This document shows positions 37,957 to 48,194 of a stretch of 56,596 nt of DNA, piece by piece. Position numbers and translations under genes: made by a program. Position 1 is the first letter of the stretch. Each line of letters begins with the position of its first letter. This DNA is from Coemansia sp. RSA 922 (lineage: Eukaryota > Kickxellomycota > Kickxellomycetes > Kickxellales > Kickxellaceae), in assembly GCA_027577415.1 (NCBI GenBank), contig JANBQS010000026.1:1-56596 (forward strand), written 5' to 3'. The notes beneath the pieces were generated by a model that had not been told where the DNA came from, did not search any database, and was given only the letters and a program-made list of their open reading frames with translations.

Positions 37957-38164
37957 TACGCGCGTCGCGACACAGCGCGCCGGCCCACGTGACCGGCCTA
38001 ATGGCGACATACGTCTGCCGGATGACCCGGACTCTCCACGCCCAAATGCCCCGCCACCGATAGATGATTGCCCGCCTACAAAGAGGCAAAACACGGCGAC
38101 ACTAAGGGTAGCGGGAAAGGCGTATTTCCGTCTATGGAAACGGGCCATGAAAAAGGCTATATAA
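37957..38164. other. GC-rich island of foreign composition
   Basis: About 200 bp of markedly GC-rich DNA inside AT-rich surroundings, abutting the F-box-like remnant. A plus-strand frame is open across it (DIRLPDDPDSPRPNAPPPID, then KAYFRLWKRAMKKAI). No family is recognised. It may be a fragment of a mobile element or displaced exon. A CACGTG core lies at about 37985. It ends at GGCTATATAAAC near 38156, a possible TATA box. The next 316 bp, up to 38480, are the leader of the DUF4246 gene. Confidence 0.4.
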
Positions 38165-38321
38165 ACATTAACCCGTCGGCATCCAGAGTTAGATTATTGT
38201 TCTCACTTCTTCATACGCTAATATTTTATTATATATTCTATACGTACTAGCTCGCTACGCTCACCAAGTAACACGCTCACTAAGTAACATTTACATGGTG
38301 GTGGTTTTCTTTTTCTCGCAG

Positions 38322-38354
38322 ATGGATGATCGCCCAATGTCGATCCATTCATAG
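38322..38354 (+). other. conserved upstream mini-ORF of DUF4246 copy 2
   Basis: A ten-codon ORF (MDDRPMSIHS) whose first eight codons match the mini-ORF before copy 1. It follows a pyrimidine tract and CGCAG, so a splice acceptor is an alternative reading. Confidence 0.35.
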
Positions 38355-38480
38355 GCATTGGAAATCAGCAATAGTGAAGACTACGGAAACTAGACAGAAA
38401 AGAGGGAAAGGGCTTTCTCTTCTCTGCTTCTTTTCATTTTTATCTAATACCCTTAATTTCCTGGTGCCGATTTTAACACA

Positions 38481-40181
38481 ATGAGGGAGCGCCGCACTGC
38501 TATTGTCATCTCGCCATCAGCAACATTGGATGAGCGCATCAGAGGTCTCTTTCCGCCTGGCGCCGTTTATAACTGTGAGCCTGAGCCAATGGAGACACTT
38601 GTGGAAAGGCGGATGCGCAGGATGAGTAGCGACATTCGTTCAAAGTCGGATTGGATCGATTCCCTTAATGATGCTGATGCTCGTGCTTGCTGGGCCACTG
38701 AGGCCAAGGAAAAGGGGCTCACTGACGTTGAGTTAGCGTATGTACTAGACGAATTGGCATACTACGTGTCTCTACACTCAGCAGGCAGCAACATTAGACT
38801 AAGCGCAGCAGACGGGGTATGGTTCTGTGATGCACTTGTTGACGCCCAGACCACGAGTAAACTCAGGGACTATGCAGCTCTTCTTGACAGCGTGCCTGAT
38901 CGCCAAAAAGACTGGTATCCAAATAACCGTTATCGTATACTCTATTTGATTGACCCGTCGTTGTTTCCACTGATCTATAGTCAGTCATGGTTGTGTCGTC
39001 AGGCCAGTACTTCACCACAGGCAGCGATTAAGCTTGGAGAGACAGTTGACTTCCCTGGATCTTTTGAGGGATGGCGTAAGGCTTTAACCGTTACAAAGGA
39101 CATAGAGCCAGACTACTATCTTCCGATTGTAGTTAGGCGGTATGGAACTTATAGTTCTTTCCAATTTAGCTGGCTACCATCTGAGTTTCGCATTGACGAC
39201 AATGGCGCTGTCACGATCGAATCCTATATTAACAACTTGCACCCACTCAAGCACGCTGTGATGTACCCGATTATTGCCAGTGTCTTCTCCAAGTTTATCC
39301 CGCTTTTGGAACAAGTTGTGACTGACCTTGTGCATCCACGCCAGCCACGAGTGAAACCAGATTCATCAAAATACTACGAGAGCGATGAGCCGCGGCCCGA
39401 CGACGACGACGAGAAGGTCAAGCTATGGAAGACACGCGCAACCTTTGTACATCCGCAACCAGAGTCATTTGTTGCGCCTACGCGCCCTATCAATCCCTAT
39501 AAGTTCCGTGGACGGCGGCTGCAAGCTATCGTCGAAGTTTCTAGCATTGAGCTGACTCCAGAAATACCACGTCATGTCGGAAAGGGTTGGAATGTAGCGG
39601 GCTATGATAATGAGCGCATTATTGCCACTGGCATTTTCTTCTACGACGTGGAAAATATTGTACCAAGGTGTATGAAATTCCGTGAAGGAATTCGCTCTCG
39701 TGATTTTGAGGCCGAACAGCTTGACATTGACTCGATTATCAAAGTGTACGGCATGGAGCAAAACCAAGTGTGGGGACCTGGTATCGCATCACAGGAGTTA
39801 GGCAGTGTTGGTATTAAAGACGGGCGGTGCGTGGTGTTCCCCAACACATACCAATATGAAGCACGCTGGTTCCGGCTAGCTGACGAGACCAAGACCGGCC
39901 ACTGCAAGATGCTTACATTTTACTTTGTGGATCCAAGTACGCGCATTCCGTCGACAGAGATTGTGCCGCCACAGCAACAGGACTGGTGGGTTGACGACCT
40001 GCTGTTATATGAGCCGTTTCGCAGCTTGCCACAGCTAGTTGTAAACGGCATCATGAACAAGGTCGACTTTCCAGTTTCGCTCAAGGAGGCCAAGAAGCTT
40101 CGGCCAAAAGTGCACCAGGGCTTTAGTAGCGACATTCTTACATATATTTTGTTTGACCCACCTGATTATTTTAGCGATTAG
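38481..40181 (+). CDS. DUF4246-family protein, copy 2 (566 aa)
   Basis: Close paralog of the gene at 2852. Conserved blocks: VELAYVLDELAYYVSLHSAG, FSWLPSEFRIDDNGAVTIES, NNLHPLKHAVMYPIIASVF, NERIIATGIFFYDVENIV and RIPSTEIVPPQQQDWW. At the positions where DUF4246 relatives, as I recall them, have a WHVEG and a QH motif, this copy reads WNVAG and QYEAR, so it too seems to lack the metal ligands, with different replacements from copy 1. The 180-bp upstream region and about 60 bp after the stop also match copy 1, so the duplicated unit was about 2 kb. F-box-like remnants lie on both sides. Confidence 0.85.
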   Translation: MRERRTAIVISPSATLDERIRGLFPPGAVYNCEPEPMETLVERRMRRMSSDIRSKSDWIDSLNDADARACWATEAKEKGLTDVELAYVLDELAYYVSLHSAGSNIRLSAADGVWFCDALVDAQTTSKLRDYAALLDSVPDRQKDWYPNNRYRILYLIDPSLFPLIYSQSWLCRQASTSPQAAIKLGETVDFPGSFEGWRKALTVTKDIEPDYYLPIVVRRYGTYSSFQFSWLPSEFRIDDNGAVTIESYINNLHPLKHAVMYPIIASVFSKFIPLLEQVVTDLVHPRQPRVKPDSSKYYESDEPRPDDDDEKVKLWKTRATFVHPQPESFVAPTRPINPYKFRGRRLQAIVEVSSIELTPEIPRHVGKGWNVAGYDNERIIATGIFFYDVENIVPRCMKFREGIRSRDFEAEQLDIDSIIKVYGMEQNQVWGPGIASQELGSVGIKDGRCVVFPNTYQYEARWFRLADETKTGHCKMLTFYFVDPSTRIPSTEIVPPQQQDWWVDDLLLYEPFRSLPQLVVNGIMNKVDFPVSLKEAKKLRPKVHQGFSSDILTYILFDPPDYFSD

Positions 40182-40251
40182 ATCCCAAATATTTAATATG
40201 GACCATATGTCATATGCTATTAAAAACGGTGTAACTCGTTAGATTTATTTA

Positions 40252-40419
40252 TATCGATGGTACTGGTTGCCAAAAACAGACAGCTCCAATGCAGTGGCCT
40301 ATGGACCAGAACGTGCGGATCTAACGAAGGTGATTCAAAAGATATTCGCCAAGCCAGGGTTCAGCCAAGACATGCCACGTCTGAGGCGCTTGTTGTTTGA
40401 TGGGTGGAAAGATTGCTAA
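40252..40419 (+). pseudogene. 3'-end remnant of an F-box-like gene
   Basis: Translation from about 40258 gives AVAYGPERADLTKVIQKIFA and then PGFSQDMPRLRRLLFDGWKD, C, stop at 40417-40419. This is nearly the C-terminus of the 652-aa gene (PGFSQDAPRLRRLLFNGWDD). Upstream family sequence is missing and the DUF4246 stop is only 70 bp away. Confidence 0.75.
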
Positions 40420-40918
40420 GCATATAGTTCTCTTCAATATACGGAATATACAAATAATCTCAGAAATACACAGACTTAATGGTTGGCAGAGCTGTTTGAC
40501 CAAATTAACTCCCAATATCGGCCACACGGTTTACCCGACCTCTAGCTTGAGACGTTTTTTTTTTGACAATATAATTCTAATTCATGTTATTCGCCTAGGT
40601 GGCTTTATGTCGAGTCCATGAAAGTATTATTTTAAGCAAAAGCGAGGCAAATTGCATTGCCTGACAGCTGAAATTTGTCTCATCTCTATCATCTGTACTT
40701 TGAGCTTGTTGCTAGCCTGGTACTCTCGCTTGTGACGGCATTGGTTCCTGGCTATAAATCGGATCATGAGGTGCGTAATCTGGAATCGATAATGCAAACA
40801 ATCGGGAGTCAACAAAGAAACAATTTTCCGGCACTATATTCATCTCTCTTTCGAGCAATTATTCTTTTGAAGACTTTCTCACTTTCTAACTGCCTCGGAG
40901 CTCATTTAGTATATAAAA
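40420..40918. other. intergenic leader of F-box-like member 4
   Basis: 500 bp with no credible gene. A TATAAATC at about 40752 is a possible TATA element but sits 165 nt upstream of the ATG. Confidence 0.4.
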
Positions 40919-42685
40919 ATGGCTATGCTGTCGCCACTTCAGACCCTCCCGCTTCACGTCGCTCGGATGATAGTCGATCACGTCGTTGGTAACAGTCGCT
41001 TGGAGTTTGACGGAGTGAACAACTTCTCAGATGGACACGGACCGCTACTGCTGCCGCTACTAAGCGTCTGTCACAACCTTCGAGCAGTGTCTGTCTTTCA
41101 GTACTGCAAGATCTTTACGATGCGGATCGCTCCAACTTCATATGAAGGTAGCGCATTGCTCTCATATTGGATGAAACATTTTAAGGGTGCCAGCTTCCCG
41201 ACCCATCTCTTTGCGCGGGAGGTGTATTTCCACTTGGACCTTTTGGACATTTGTCGAGGAACCGCAATGGAAGTGCTGACTCGCAAGCCATTTATCGACT
41301 GCACGTTCCCTAAGGCTTGGTCGGTTGTCGTCTCGCTTCTCCCAAAATCTACTATGGCGCACCCAAATGACGGCTGGCTATCGCGGCAGGTTATCGAGTC
41401 TAACATTGGGGCTTCTGTACAGCGTGTTAAGAAAGTGGTGCCTCTCGTCAGAAAGGTTCTTGTTTCGGTGGCCGCCATATCTCCCCGCATGCCTCAAGTC
41501 GAAGACCTGCATTTGGGTAGCCTAGTCAAGCAGCTCAGCCAGCTTGCCGATGAGGTCGAGTATAAGATCTATTGCAAGCCAATGTCCTTGGAGCTACAGC
41601 CAACTGGCCTCACCTATTTGACGTACGCAGACATGGATAATAAAGAGGGAAGCGAGTTGATTTTGCTGATAACAAAGCGCAGCGTGTCGACTCTTCAGTT
41701 CTTGCATATTCAGCTCTATGAACTCGCAGACATCTCGCCCCTTATCCAGAGAGCCGGCGGCGGCTATGTTCAATATCCTTGCTTGCACACTCTGAAACTA
41801 GGAGAAGCGGCGACATTTAGGCTAACGCAGTGGCCCGTTCATCCAGGCGCAGTGCCGTTCCCTAAGCTCCAGCACTTGACTATCGAAATCGAGTACTGCT
41901 TTGGAGACGACACGCCGTTCCGTGGCAACGCTGGCACACTTCAGTATCTGGATCTAAACCTGAGTCCCAAGGCGGTTGACATGCTAAAGACGTACAAGGT
42001 CTTTACACCTAGCAGCCATCCGAAACTTCACTGCGTCAAGCTTGGAGAGCGTTTGGCATCTAAACAGGAGCTCTTTGGCACGGACGCCGAGTATATTCGG
42101 TTTTTGCATGGGGTCGGACCGAATGCACCTGTGCGCGCCATTACTGGCTATTATCCTAGCACCAAATTCAAAGATGTAGCCCCAGTGTTTGGCGAGTACA
42201 TTTGCATCCAGGTCCTAGCGCTACCGTCTACGCCTCTATCGTTCTGGGACGTCATCGAGCTGGCCAAGGCACTGCCGCTTCTTTCAGATCTGCACACTTA
42301 TTATTTGCCTGCTACCGTGCTGCCCGACAACGTATCCAAGCAGCAGATTCCAGAAAATGTGCGTGAAATCCACTCACCTGCTGGCAAGCGGTTTCGCTGT
42401 TGGCGTCTTGAGACCTCACCTGGGCAGAACTTTGAGTCTGTCGCCAAATCTGTGCTTTTGTTGGCTCTGGCGTGCCCCAATTTTGACTATGCGGCTGTCT
42501 CTGCCATCAATCGGCCAGTGTTCATGGCGCACATGAAGAAGGCTATCAGAATGGAGGGGTTCAAGCAACATGCACCACGCTTGCAGCGCCTACTGTTTGG
42601 CGGATGGGAAAACAAGATTACCAGCGTCAAGGCGGCACAGCCAAAGATGGACCTTGCGTCGATATTGGCGGCACTGGTTCTCTAG
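40919..42685 (+). CDS. F-box-like/leucine-rich family protein, member 4 (588 aa)
   Basis: Family landmarks: LQTLPLHVARMIVDHVVGNS at residues 7-26, LLPLLSVCHNLRAVS near 45, FGDDTPFRGN..TLQYLDLNL near 330, LLLALACPNFDYAA near 522, and APRLQRLLFGGWENK. Unlike other members it continues about 22 residues past the GW motif (AAQPKMDLASILAALVL). It is in tandem with the next member, 227 bp apart. Probable substrate-receptor role, by resemblance only. Confidence 0.85.
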   Translation: MAMLSPLQTLPLHVARMIVDHVVGNSRLEFDGVNNFSDGHGPLLLPLLSVCHNLRAVSVFQYCKIFTMRIAPTSYEGSALLSYWMKHFKGASFPTHLFAREVYFHLDLLDICRGTAMEVLTRKPFIDCTFPKAWSVVVSLLPKSTMAHPNDGWLSRQVIESNIGASVQRVKKVVPLVRKVLVSVAAISPRMPQVEDLHLGSLVKQLSQLADEVEYKIYCKPMSLELQPTGLTYLTYADMDNKEGSELILLITKRSVSTLQFLHIQLYELADISPLIQRAGGGYVQYPCLHTLKLGEAATFRLTQWPVHPGAVPFPKLQHLTIEIEYCFGDDTPFRGNAGTLQYLDLNLSPKAVDMLKTYKVFTPSSHPKLHCVKLGERLASKQELFGTDAEYIRFLHGVGPNAPVRAITGYYPSTKFKDVAPVFGEYICIQVLALPSTPLSFWDVIELAKALPLLSDLHTYYLPATVLPDNVSKQQIPENVREIHSPAGKRFRCWRLETSPGQNFESVAKSVLLLALACPNFDYAAVSAINRPVFMAHMKKAIRMEGFKQHAPRLQRLLFGGWENKITSVKAAQPKMDLASILAALVL

Positions 42686-42912
42686 GCGATTTATCGTGGC
42701 AAGTTTTTGAGCAGACCGCGGTCTGTAGCTTGTTTATTTTTTCTAACCAATTGTTGGTGATTAAGTTACGATACAAGTATAGCCCATATGTACTCTCCGC
42801 AGCCAACAGTTCAAAAACGACGATTGGTCCCTCTACAAAACAAATCTTTCACTCTTTCGCCTTATTTTACCATTTTCTTTCTCTTTATCTTTAAGGCTAG
42901 CCAAGCTATACA

Positions 42913-44610
42913 ATGCATGCCCCGACGCCGTTTCAGTTCCTTCCGCCTCACATTGTCCAGCTTATAGTCGATCACATGGCAGATAGCATCCGTACGAGCT
43001 GTAGTGTGGATAGGAGAGACCCAAAAAAGCGTGGAGAGCTTCTGATTCCGTTGCTGTCAGTCTGTCACAACTTTCGTGACAATGTCCACTCGCTCTTCTT
43101 TAGAGACTGTACACTTAATCTGAATGCCTGTGGTGACAAAGCTAGCGAAACACACATTATTTGGCCTTCGAGTCCCCGAAGGCCTACGTACCCTACGCAC
43201 CACCTGGCTAAAACCCTGAAGATCGAGTTGGACGCTTGGGAGGTCTACTCGGGTGAGGCGCTGAAGAAGCTGTCGGTTCCGCCATATGATACGGTCACGT
43301 TTCCTCTGGTTAGCGATCTTTCCGTCGCTCTGCGCTATAATGGCAAGTGCAAAGAATACCTTGACGGCGATGCTGGCTTTCCGCGCGACACTGTGTATAA
43401 TATTGGAGAGTTTGTTAGGCGCATCAAGCAGATGGTGCCTGAAATCGGCAAAGTCGTTATTAACACCCATGGTAAGCCCACGGACAGCGACAGCAAAGGA
43501 GTGTCGTATTTTCGAGACTTGCTCTCACAGCTGTTCGAAATTGCAGAGACAACGGCATTCAGTGACCCGCATGGAGGATTGGGCCTCTGTATTCCTATAC
43601 GCCAGATTAGCAACCTCGTGCTTCTCAACTCCCTTGTCGACTTACAATATGGTCAAGTTTTGTCCCTGGCTCGACACTGTGCTCAGACGCTTCAGCACCT
43701 CAAATTACAGTCATTTTGTGCTACAGATATGACAGGACTTGTTCAGGATCCCGACAGCGGCGAGTGTGTGGAGTATCCACGTCTACGTATATTGGAACTG
43801 ATGTTGTCCAAGAAATCCCAAGGTTCGCATAGGCTGGTGTCTGCAGGCGCAATTACTTTCCCCAGTCTTCGGCGGCTTTGTGTAAGAGCAAATTATCCCT
43901 TTGACGACGACGTGGCTTTCAGAGGCAATTCGGCTACGTTGGAGTATCTGAGTTTGGCGCCATATCAAGCGACTGTCAACATCCTCACTGAGCACTGCGT
44001 ATTTACGCCTACCAGCCACCCGCGCCTACAGTGTGTCAACATTGTCCCGCTTTCAACTGGCACGACGAATGACTTTGCCACAGCCACTGCATACTTGGAG
44101 TTTGTTATGAGTATCGCGCCTGGCGCATCTGTGCGACAGATTGCTGACATGCGTCAAATCCGCAATGGCATTGCTCCGGCACTCTCAGTACTCGGCTACT
44201 ATGCTAGTATCCAAGTCCTGTCTTTGCCGTACACAGCGCTGTCGCTGTGGGATACTCTTTCACTTATCAAGTTGCTTCCATGTCTTTCGGATCTGGCAAC
44301 TAAGAGCTCTCACCTAGGCGAGCTTCCTCAGGGCGTATCCAAGGCCGATCTCCCTGACTACGTCCGCTCAAACTACGCTCCTATGGGCGAGCGACTCCGG
44401 TGCTGGCACATTTCGTATTTTTGGAGCTATGACGTGGAAGATGTAGCGACAGTTGCGATACTATTGGCATTGGCTTGTCCAAACCTTGACTATGCAGCCG
44501 TGGATGATTTTAATCGGAAGGAGACGCTCATGAAGGCGATACAGAAGAAAATCGATGAGCCGGGGTTTAGCCAACATGCGCCACGCCTGAGTCGTTTGCT
44601 ATCAAGATAA
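42913..44610 (+). CDS. F-box-like/leucine-rich family protein, member 5 (565 aa)
   Basis: Same family: FQFLPPHIVQLIVDHMADSI at residues 6-25, LIPLLSVCHNFRDNV near 45, FDDDVAFRGNSATLEYLSL near 325, ILLALACPNLDYAAVDD near 515 and PGFSQHAPRLSRLLSR at the end. It lacks the terminal GW motif present in other members. It is closest in its C-terminal half to the 652-aa member (VFTPTSHPRLQCVNI compared with VFTPTSHPNLKCVKL). Confidence 0.85.
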   Translation: MHAPTPFQFLPPHIVQLIVDHMADSIRTSCSVDRRDPKKRGELLIPLLSVCHNFRDNVHSLFFRDCTLNLNACGDKASETHIIWPSSPRRPTYPTHHLAKTLKIELDAWEVYSGEALKKLSVPPYDTVTFPLVSDLSVALRYNGKCKEYLDGDAGFPRDTVYNIGEFVRRIKQMVPEIGKVVINTHGKPTDSDSKGVSYFRDLLSQLFEIAETTAFSDPHGGLGLCIPIRQISNLVLLNSLVDLQYGQVLSLARHCAQTLQHLKLQSFCATDMTGLVQDPDSGECVEYPRLRILELMLSKKSQGSHRLVSAGAITFPSLRRLCVRANYPFDDDVAFRGNSATLEYLSLAPYQATVNILTEHCVFTPTSHPRLQCVNIVPLSTGTTNDFATATAYLEFVMSIAPGASVRQIADMRQIRNGIAPALSVLGYYASIQVLSLPYTALSLWDTLSLIKLLPCLSDLATKSSHLGELPQGVSKADLPDYVRSNYAPMGERLRCWHISYFWSYDVEDVATVAILLALACPNLDYAAVDDFNRKETLMKAIQKKIDEPGFSQHAPRLSRLLSR

Positions 44611-44807
44611 TGCTTAGCCTTTTAGTTACGTCACTTTAATAAATCAACATGTACGAAAACGGTCTCGACATTGATCAACGATCGCCAGTGGTCCTCGAAA
44701 TCAAATCAACAGTGTGATAGAAATCTCTAGCATCACGTTTTGTAATTTGGCTTCTCTTTCTTTATTTATCGTCTTTGGTTTTTTTTTGTACACTTCAATT
44801 CGCCAAA

Positions 44808-47291
44808 ATGCTTGCTCGAAGAACCTTTTGGCTGTCCGCTGTTTCCAAGGAAATAGCTGCTACGCGTCGACGCCAGCACTTGCCATTTCCGTGTCTGCCG
44901 CAATTCAGGCGTCTTAGTAGCCAATCGCCAGCTAGACCGAGTGCCGATATCCAAAAGGCTATTGTCGACGAAGCTCGCCTGCTCCAACAAGAGGATAAAT
45001 CGATTCCATGGTATCGCTTGGTTGCAAAATATCACCTTTCAATTGACACGCTACAAAGCATTTATAACCAGGCGGAAGTCGACACTCAGCGCAGACAGCA
45101 AATGAGCGCGTTGGTGACCAAAACGGCGGAGCGTCACTTTGACAGCGCGCTAGGCCAGTGCAATTGGGAGGCGGTAGCTAGCGAGTTAGATACTCCACTT
45201 ATCGCGTGTCTGGATCATTTCAATGCCTCAAACTCGATGATAAAGCCTCGCTCGCCGATCGAAACCTATGGCGGATGGTCAAAGGTGGACATGGGGAAGC
45301 TGGAGCAGTTTATAGCGGCCAACTATGCAGACAGCTCTTCTGTCGACTGGCGGCTTGCTGGCGCCTACATGAACATCGACGCTTTGGAGTGTCAGCGTGT
45401 AGGCTTGGGTACCTTTAACGATCCGATCAACGAATTGGGCTATCGGCGGGTATGCGAATTCCGCGAGTCTGTAATGAGCTGGAAGGATATTCACCAACAC
45501 TTTCAGCAGTACGCTAATGTCTCTCTACTCAAGGGCAAATGTTTGGTGTTTAAAAGGAAGCTGGATGGAGTAACGGGCGTAAGGCTTACTTCCAAATGGA
45601 CCGACGCCGATCTCGAGCGAATGAAGGATCTGATCGAAAAGCATCTAGAGTCAGCGACTAGATCGGAGTTGGTGGACATTATCCAGCGCGAGTTGCCAGC
45701 TAGGCCGTTAAGTGATATTCGCCTACTCTTTGGCCGATATCTCTACAAGCTAAGGGCGGGCCGCATGCATTCTGGCCAAATGATTCGACTTCGAGAGCTA
45801 GTAGCCGAGTATGGCGAGGACTGGGACCGTATCGGCGAGACATTGGGTGTGCTACCTTGCAGGGCTCAACGTAACTGGCTCGAGCATGGCGGAAATGTGG
45901 GTGGTAACTCTAGTTGGACCTCGGATGAGACTCGTCAGTTTCAGCAACTTGTCAGCTCCGGTGTCAAGGCCAAAGAAGCAGTCAAGCTTTTGAAGACCAA
46001 GCCATACTGGGCTTTCCAGGATAAAAAGTCGCGCATCAATACTGTGGGTAAGTAAAAATGTCAAATGTGATGGTAATGATGTTGTGAGACAGGTCTACTA
46101 AATGCTTTATTTTTGTCAATTATAGCTAAGCAGCAAGGAGATGGCACTTTTTCTGGATCGTGCTGGTCTGCAGCCGATGACGAAACACTGTTGAAGATGA
46201 TAGATGGATCTACGGCGAGTGCCGCAGCCAAGTGGGAGCAGGTTCGCAAGGCACTAGGTCGTTCGGTGATAGCATGCCAACATCGGTTCCTTGCTATAAG
46301 TAACAGTCGTAGCCAAGTCGCAGACGACCACAGGAACTCGGTTACTAGTGAGGTTCAAAGGCAGCTCAAGTCGAACAGCACTGTTGACTGGTCGCAAGTC
46401 AGTCAAGAAACGGGGTTTGGACTACGCGAGTGTCTTGAGCTCAGTCAGTACGACGTCGGCAAGGCGAGATGGCAGTATGATCCAGATTCATTTTCACAAA
46501 GCATGGCTGACCGCTTGACTGGCTTTATCAAGGAACACTATCCGGTACCAACTCCAGTGAGCTATCGAGCCGTGTCGAACTATATGTGGGTTGATATGGA
46601 CGACTGCATCCGCATACATGAATTGCTCCAGGGCAAGTTCAAGTGGACTGAAGCTGACTGCGAACGGGTCATTGCACTCAGGGCTCAGGGACTGATGTTT
46701 AAAGAGGTTGCCCGGCAGTTGTCTCCCACACTTGCCACGGGTACTGTGAAAGGTGCACTAAGAAGATACTTGTTACCAAAGCCAGTACAGAAGCCGATCT
46801 CAGCCGACGAATTGGTTGAGGTATCCAGGCTTGTAGACGAGTATGCCGGAAAGTACCCTGTCACCGACCTTTTCACTAAGATCCGCACACAGCTAAACCT
46901 TACCAATCGATACCACTCTCATCAGTCGATTGTTAAATGCATAGCCGCACATCCACACTACCAGACGAAAATACGCAATATCGACTATAACGACTTGGCA
47001 AATCGCATCGCAACGGGCCAGACAACAGCCAAGCTTGCGGCAATGGAGTTCGATGTACCACTTCGTAATATTGAGGTTCGTATGAGGGCTGTGGACAACA
47101 GGCTGTACTCGTCAAAGTGGACGGAAGAGGAGACTCGTAAATTGGTTGACTACATGCAAAGCTGCGATTCGAAGCCCGACCTTGTTTACTTTAGCAAAGT
47201 ACTGGGTACTAAGAGCCCGATCCATTGCAGTAGAAAGATCACCCGCCTTAGGCACAATGGCGTTTTGCCTCACGTACCAAAGACTGGTTGA
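44808..47291 (+). CDS. repeat Myb/SANT-like protein with mitochondrial-type presequence (801 aa, one intron)
   Basis: Exon 1 is 44808-46047 and exon 2 is 46126-47291. The 78-nt intron has GTAAGT, CTACTAAA and TAG, and the join restores the frame (TVG, then AKQQGD). The N-terminus MLARRTFWLSAVSKEIAATR plus FRRLSSQS is basic and hydroxylated, as in matrix presequences. At least five SANT-like starts are seen: SKWTDADLERMKDL, SSWTSDETRQFQQL, SCWSAADDETLLKM, FKWTEADCERVIAL and SKWTEEETRKLVDY. The two halves look duplicated (NWEAVASELDTPLIACLDHF against DWSQVSQETGFGLRECLELS). It probably binds nucleic acid; the mitochondrial location is inference. Confidence 0.85.
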
Positions 47292-47550
47292 TCTCAATGA
47301 TATTTAATTTACTATTTAGAGCAGGGAGACGTTACAACACAGTTGCTTCCATGCCCATGTATGCTTGGTTAACCTACGCACGAGCTAGCTAGCCAAAGAG
47401 CTGCGTATTTTGGTCGGCGATGAAAGTGATGATGAAGTCGTTGTATTGGAGCCCTGTATGGGCACGAACTGAGGTCGCTGACAGGTAGGACCCACTACTG
47501 CCTTAACCATAGAAAATAACAAAAAAATTACAATCTATAGCCACAACCAC

Positions 47551-48194
47551 ATGCTTTGGCATTACGCCGCCGGAACTTTAAGAGTATCTTGGGTTGATGG
47601 ACCACAGTCCCTTGCCCGCCACTTTGCTCTTCCTACCACGACACCAATCGTCCATGAGCACCTTGCACAGCTCTTTGTACTTGGCTCTCGACTGCACGGC
47701 CGTTTCCTGGGGATAGGATGGGGTTTGGTCGGCGATGAAAATATCTGTTTGGGCCAAGCCTTGGTAGTACTGTTGCTGCCACCTTACGGCGGATATACAT
47801 TTCCTCGTGTGCGCACCATTGACATTAGTGTATTTGTAGGCAAGCTAAATGTCAACATAACCACTTGTCGTTATTTCAGCAGCCTGGTATCGCAGCCATT
47901 CCAGCTAGCCGATTGCATCGAATATGGATATCACGACGATGATTATGTACCAGTGATGCTACAGCTCGGTACTGACGCTTGTGTCATTATACGGGATTAG
48001 TGGAGGAGTTTGAGGCGGCGGTGTGTGTGCTTATGCTGGCTTTGGCGTGTCCAAATTTCGAGTTTGCTATTCCCACCAGCTTGGTCGTCAAGACGTTCAA
48101 GGCGCAATTGGAGCAGATCATCGGGATTTGGAAGGTAGAAGAACGCGAGCTTCGCCTGCGCCACCTATTGGCCCACATGCCACAGGGCAACTAA
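47551..48194 (+). pseudogene. internally deleted F-box-like gene
   Basis: Two frames carry pieces of the family. The first includes LLPPYGGYTFPRVRTIDISV, comparable to APYDGCSFPLARRIAF in member 1, and QLADCIEYGYHDDD, comparable to QLAYHIKYNYTLD. The second reads FEAAVCVLMLALACPNFEFA and ends LRLRHLLAHMPQGN. The central leucine-rich region with the FRGN signature is missing and the frame changes near 47990. The N-terminal helix was not found. The 250 bp on either side show nothing else. Confidence 0.75.
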
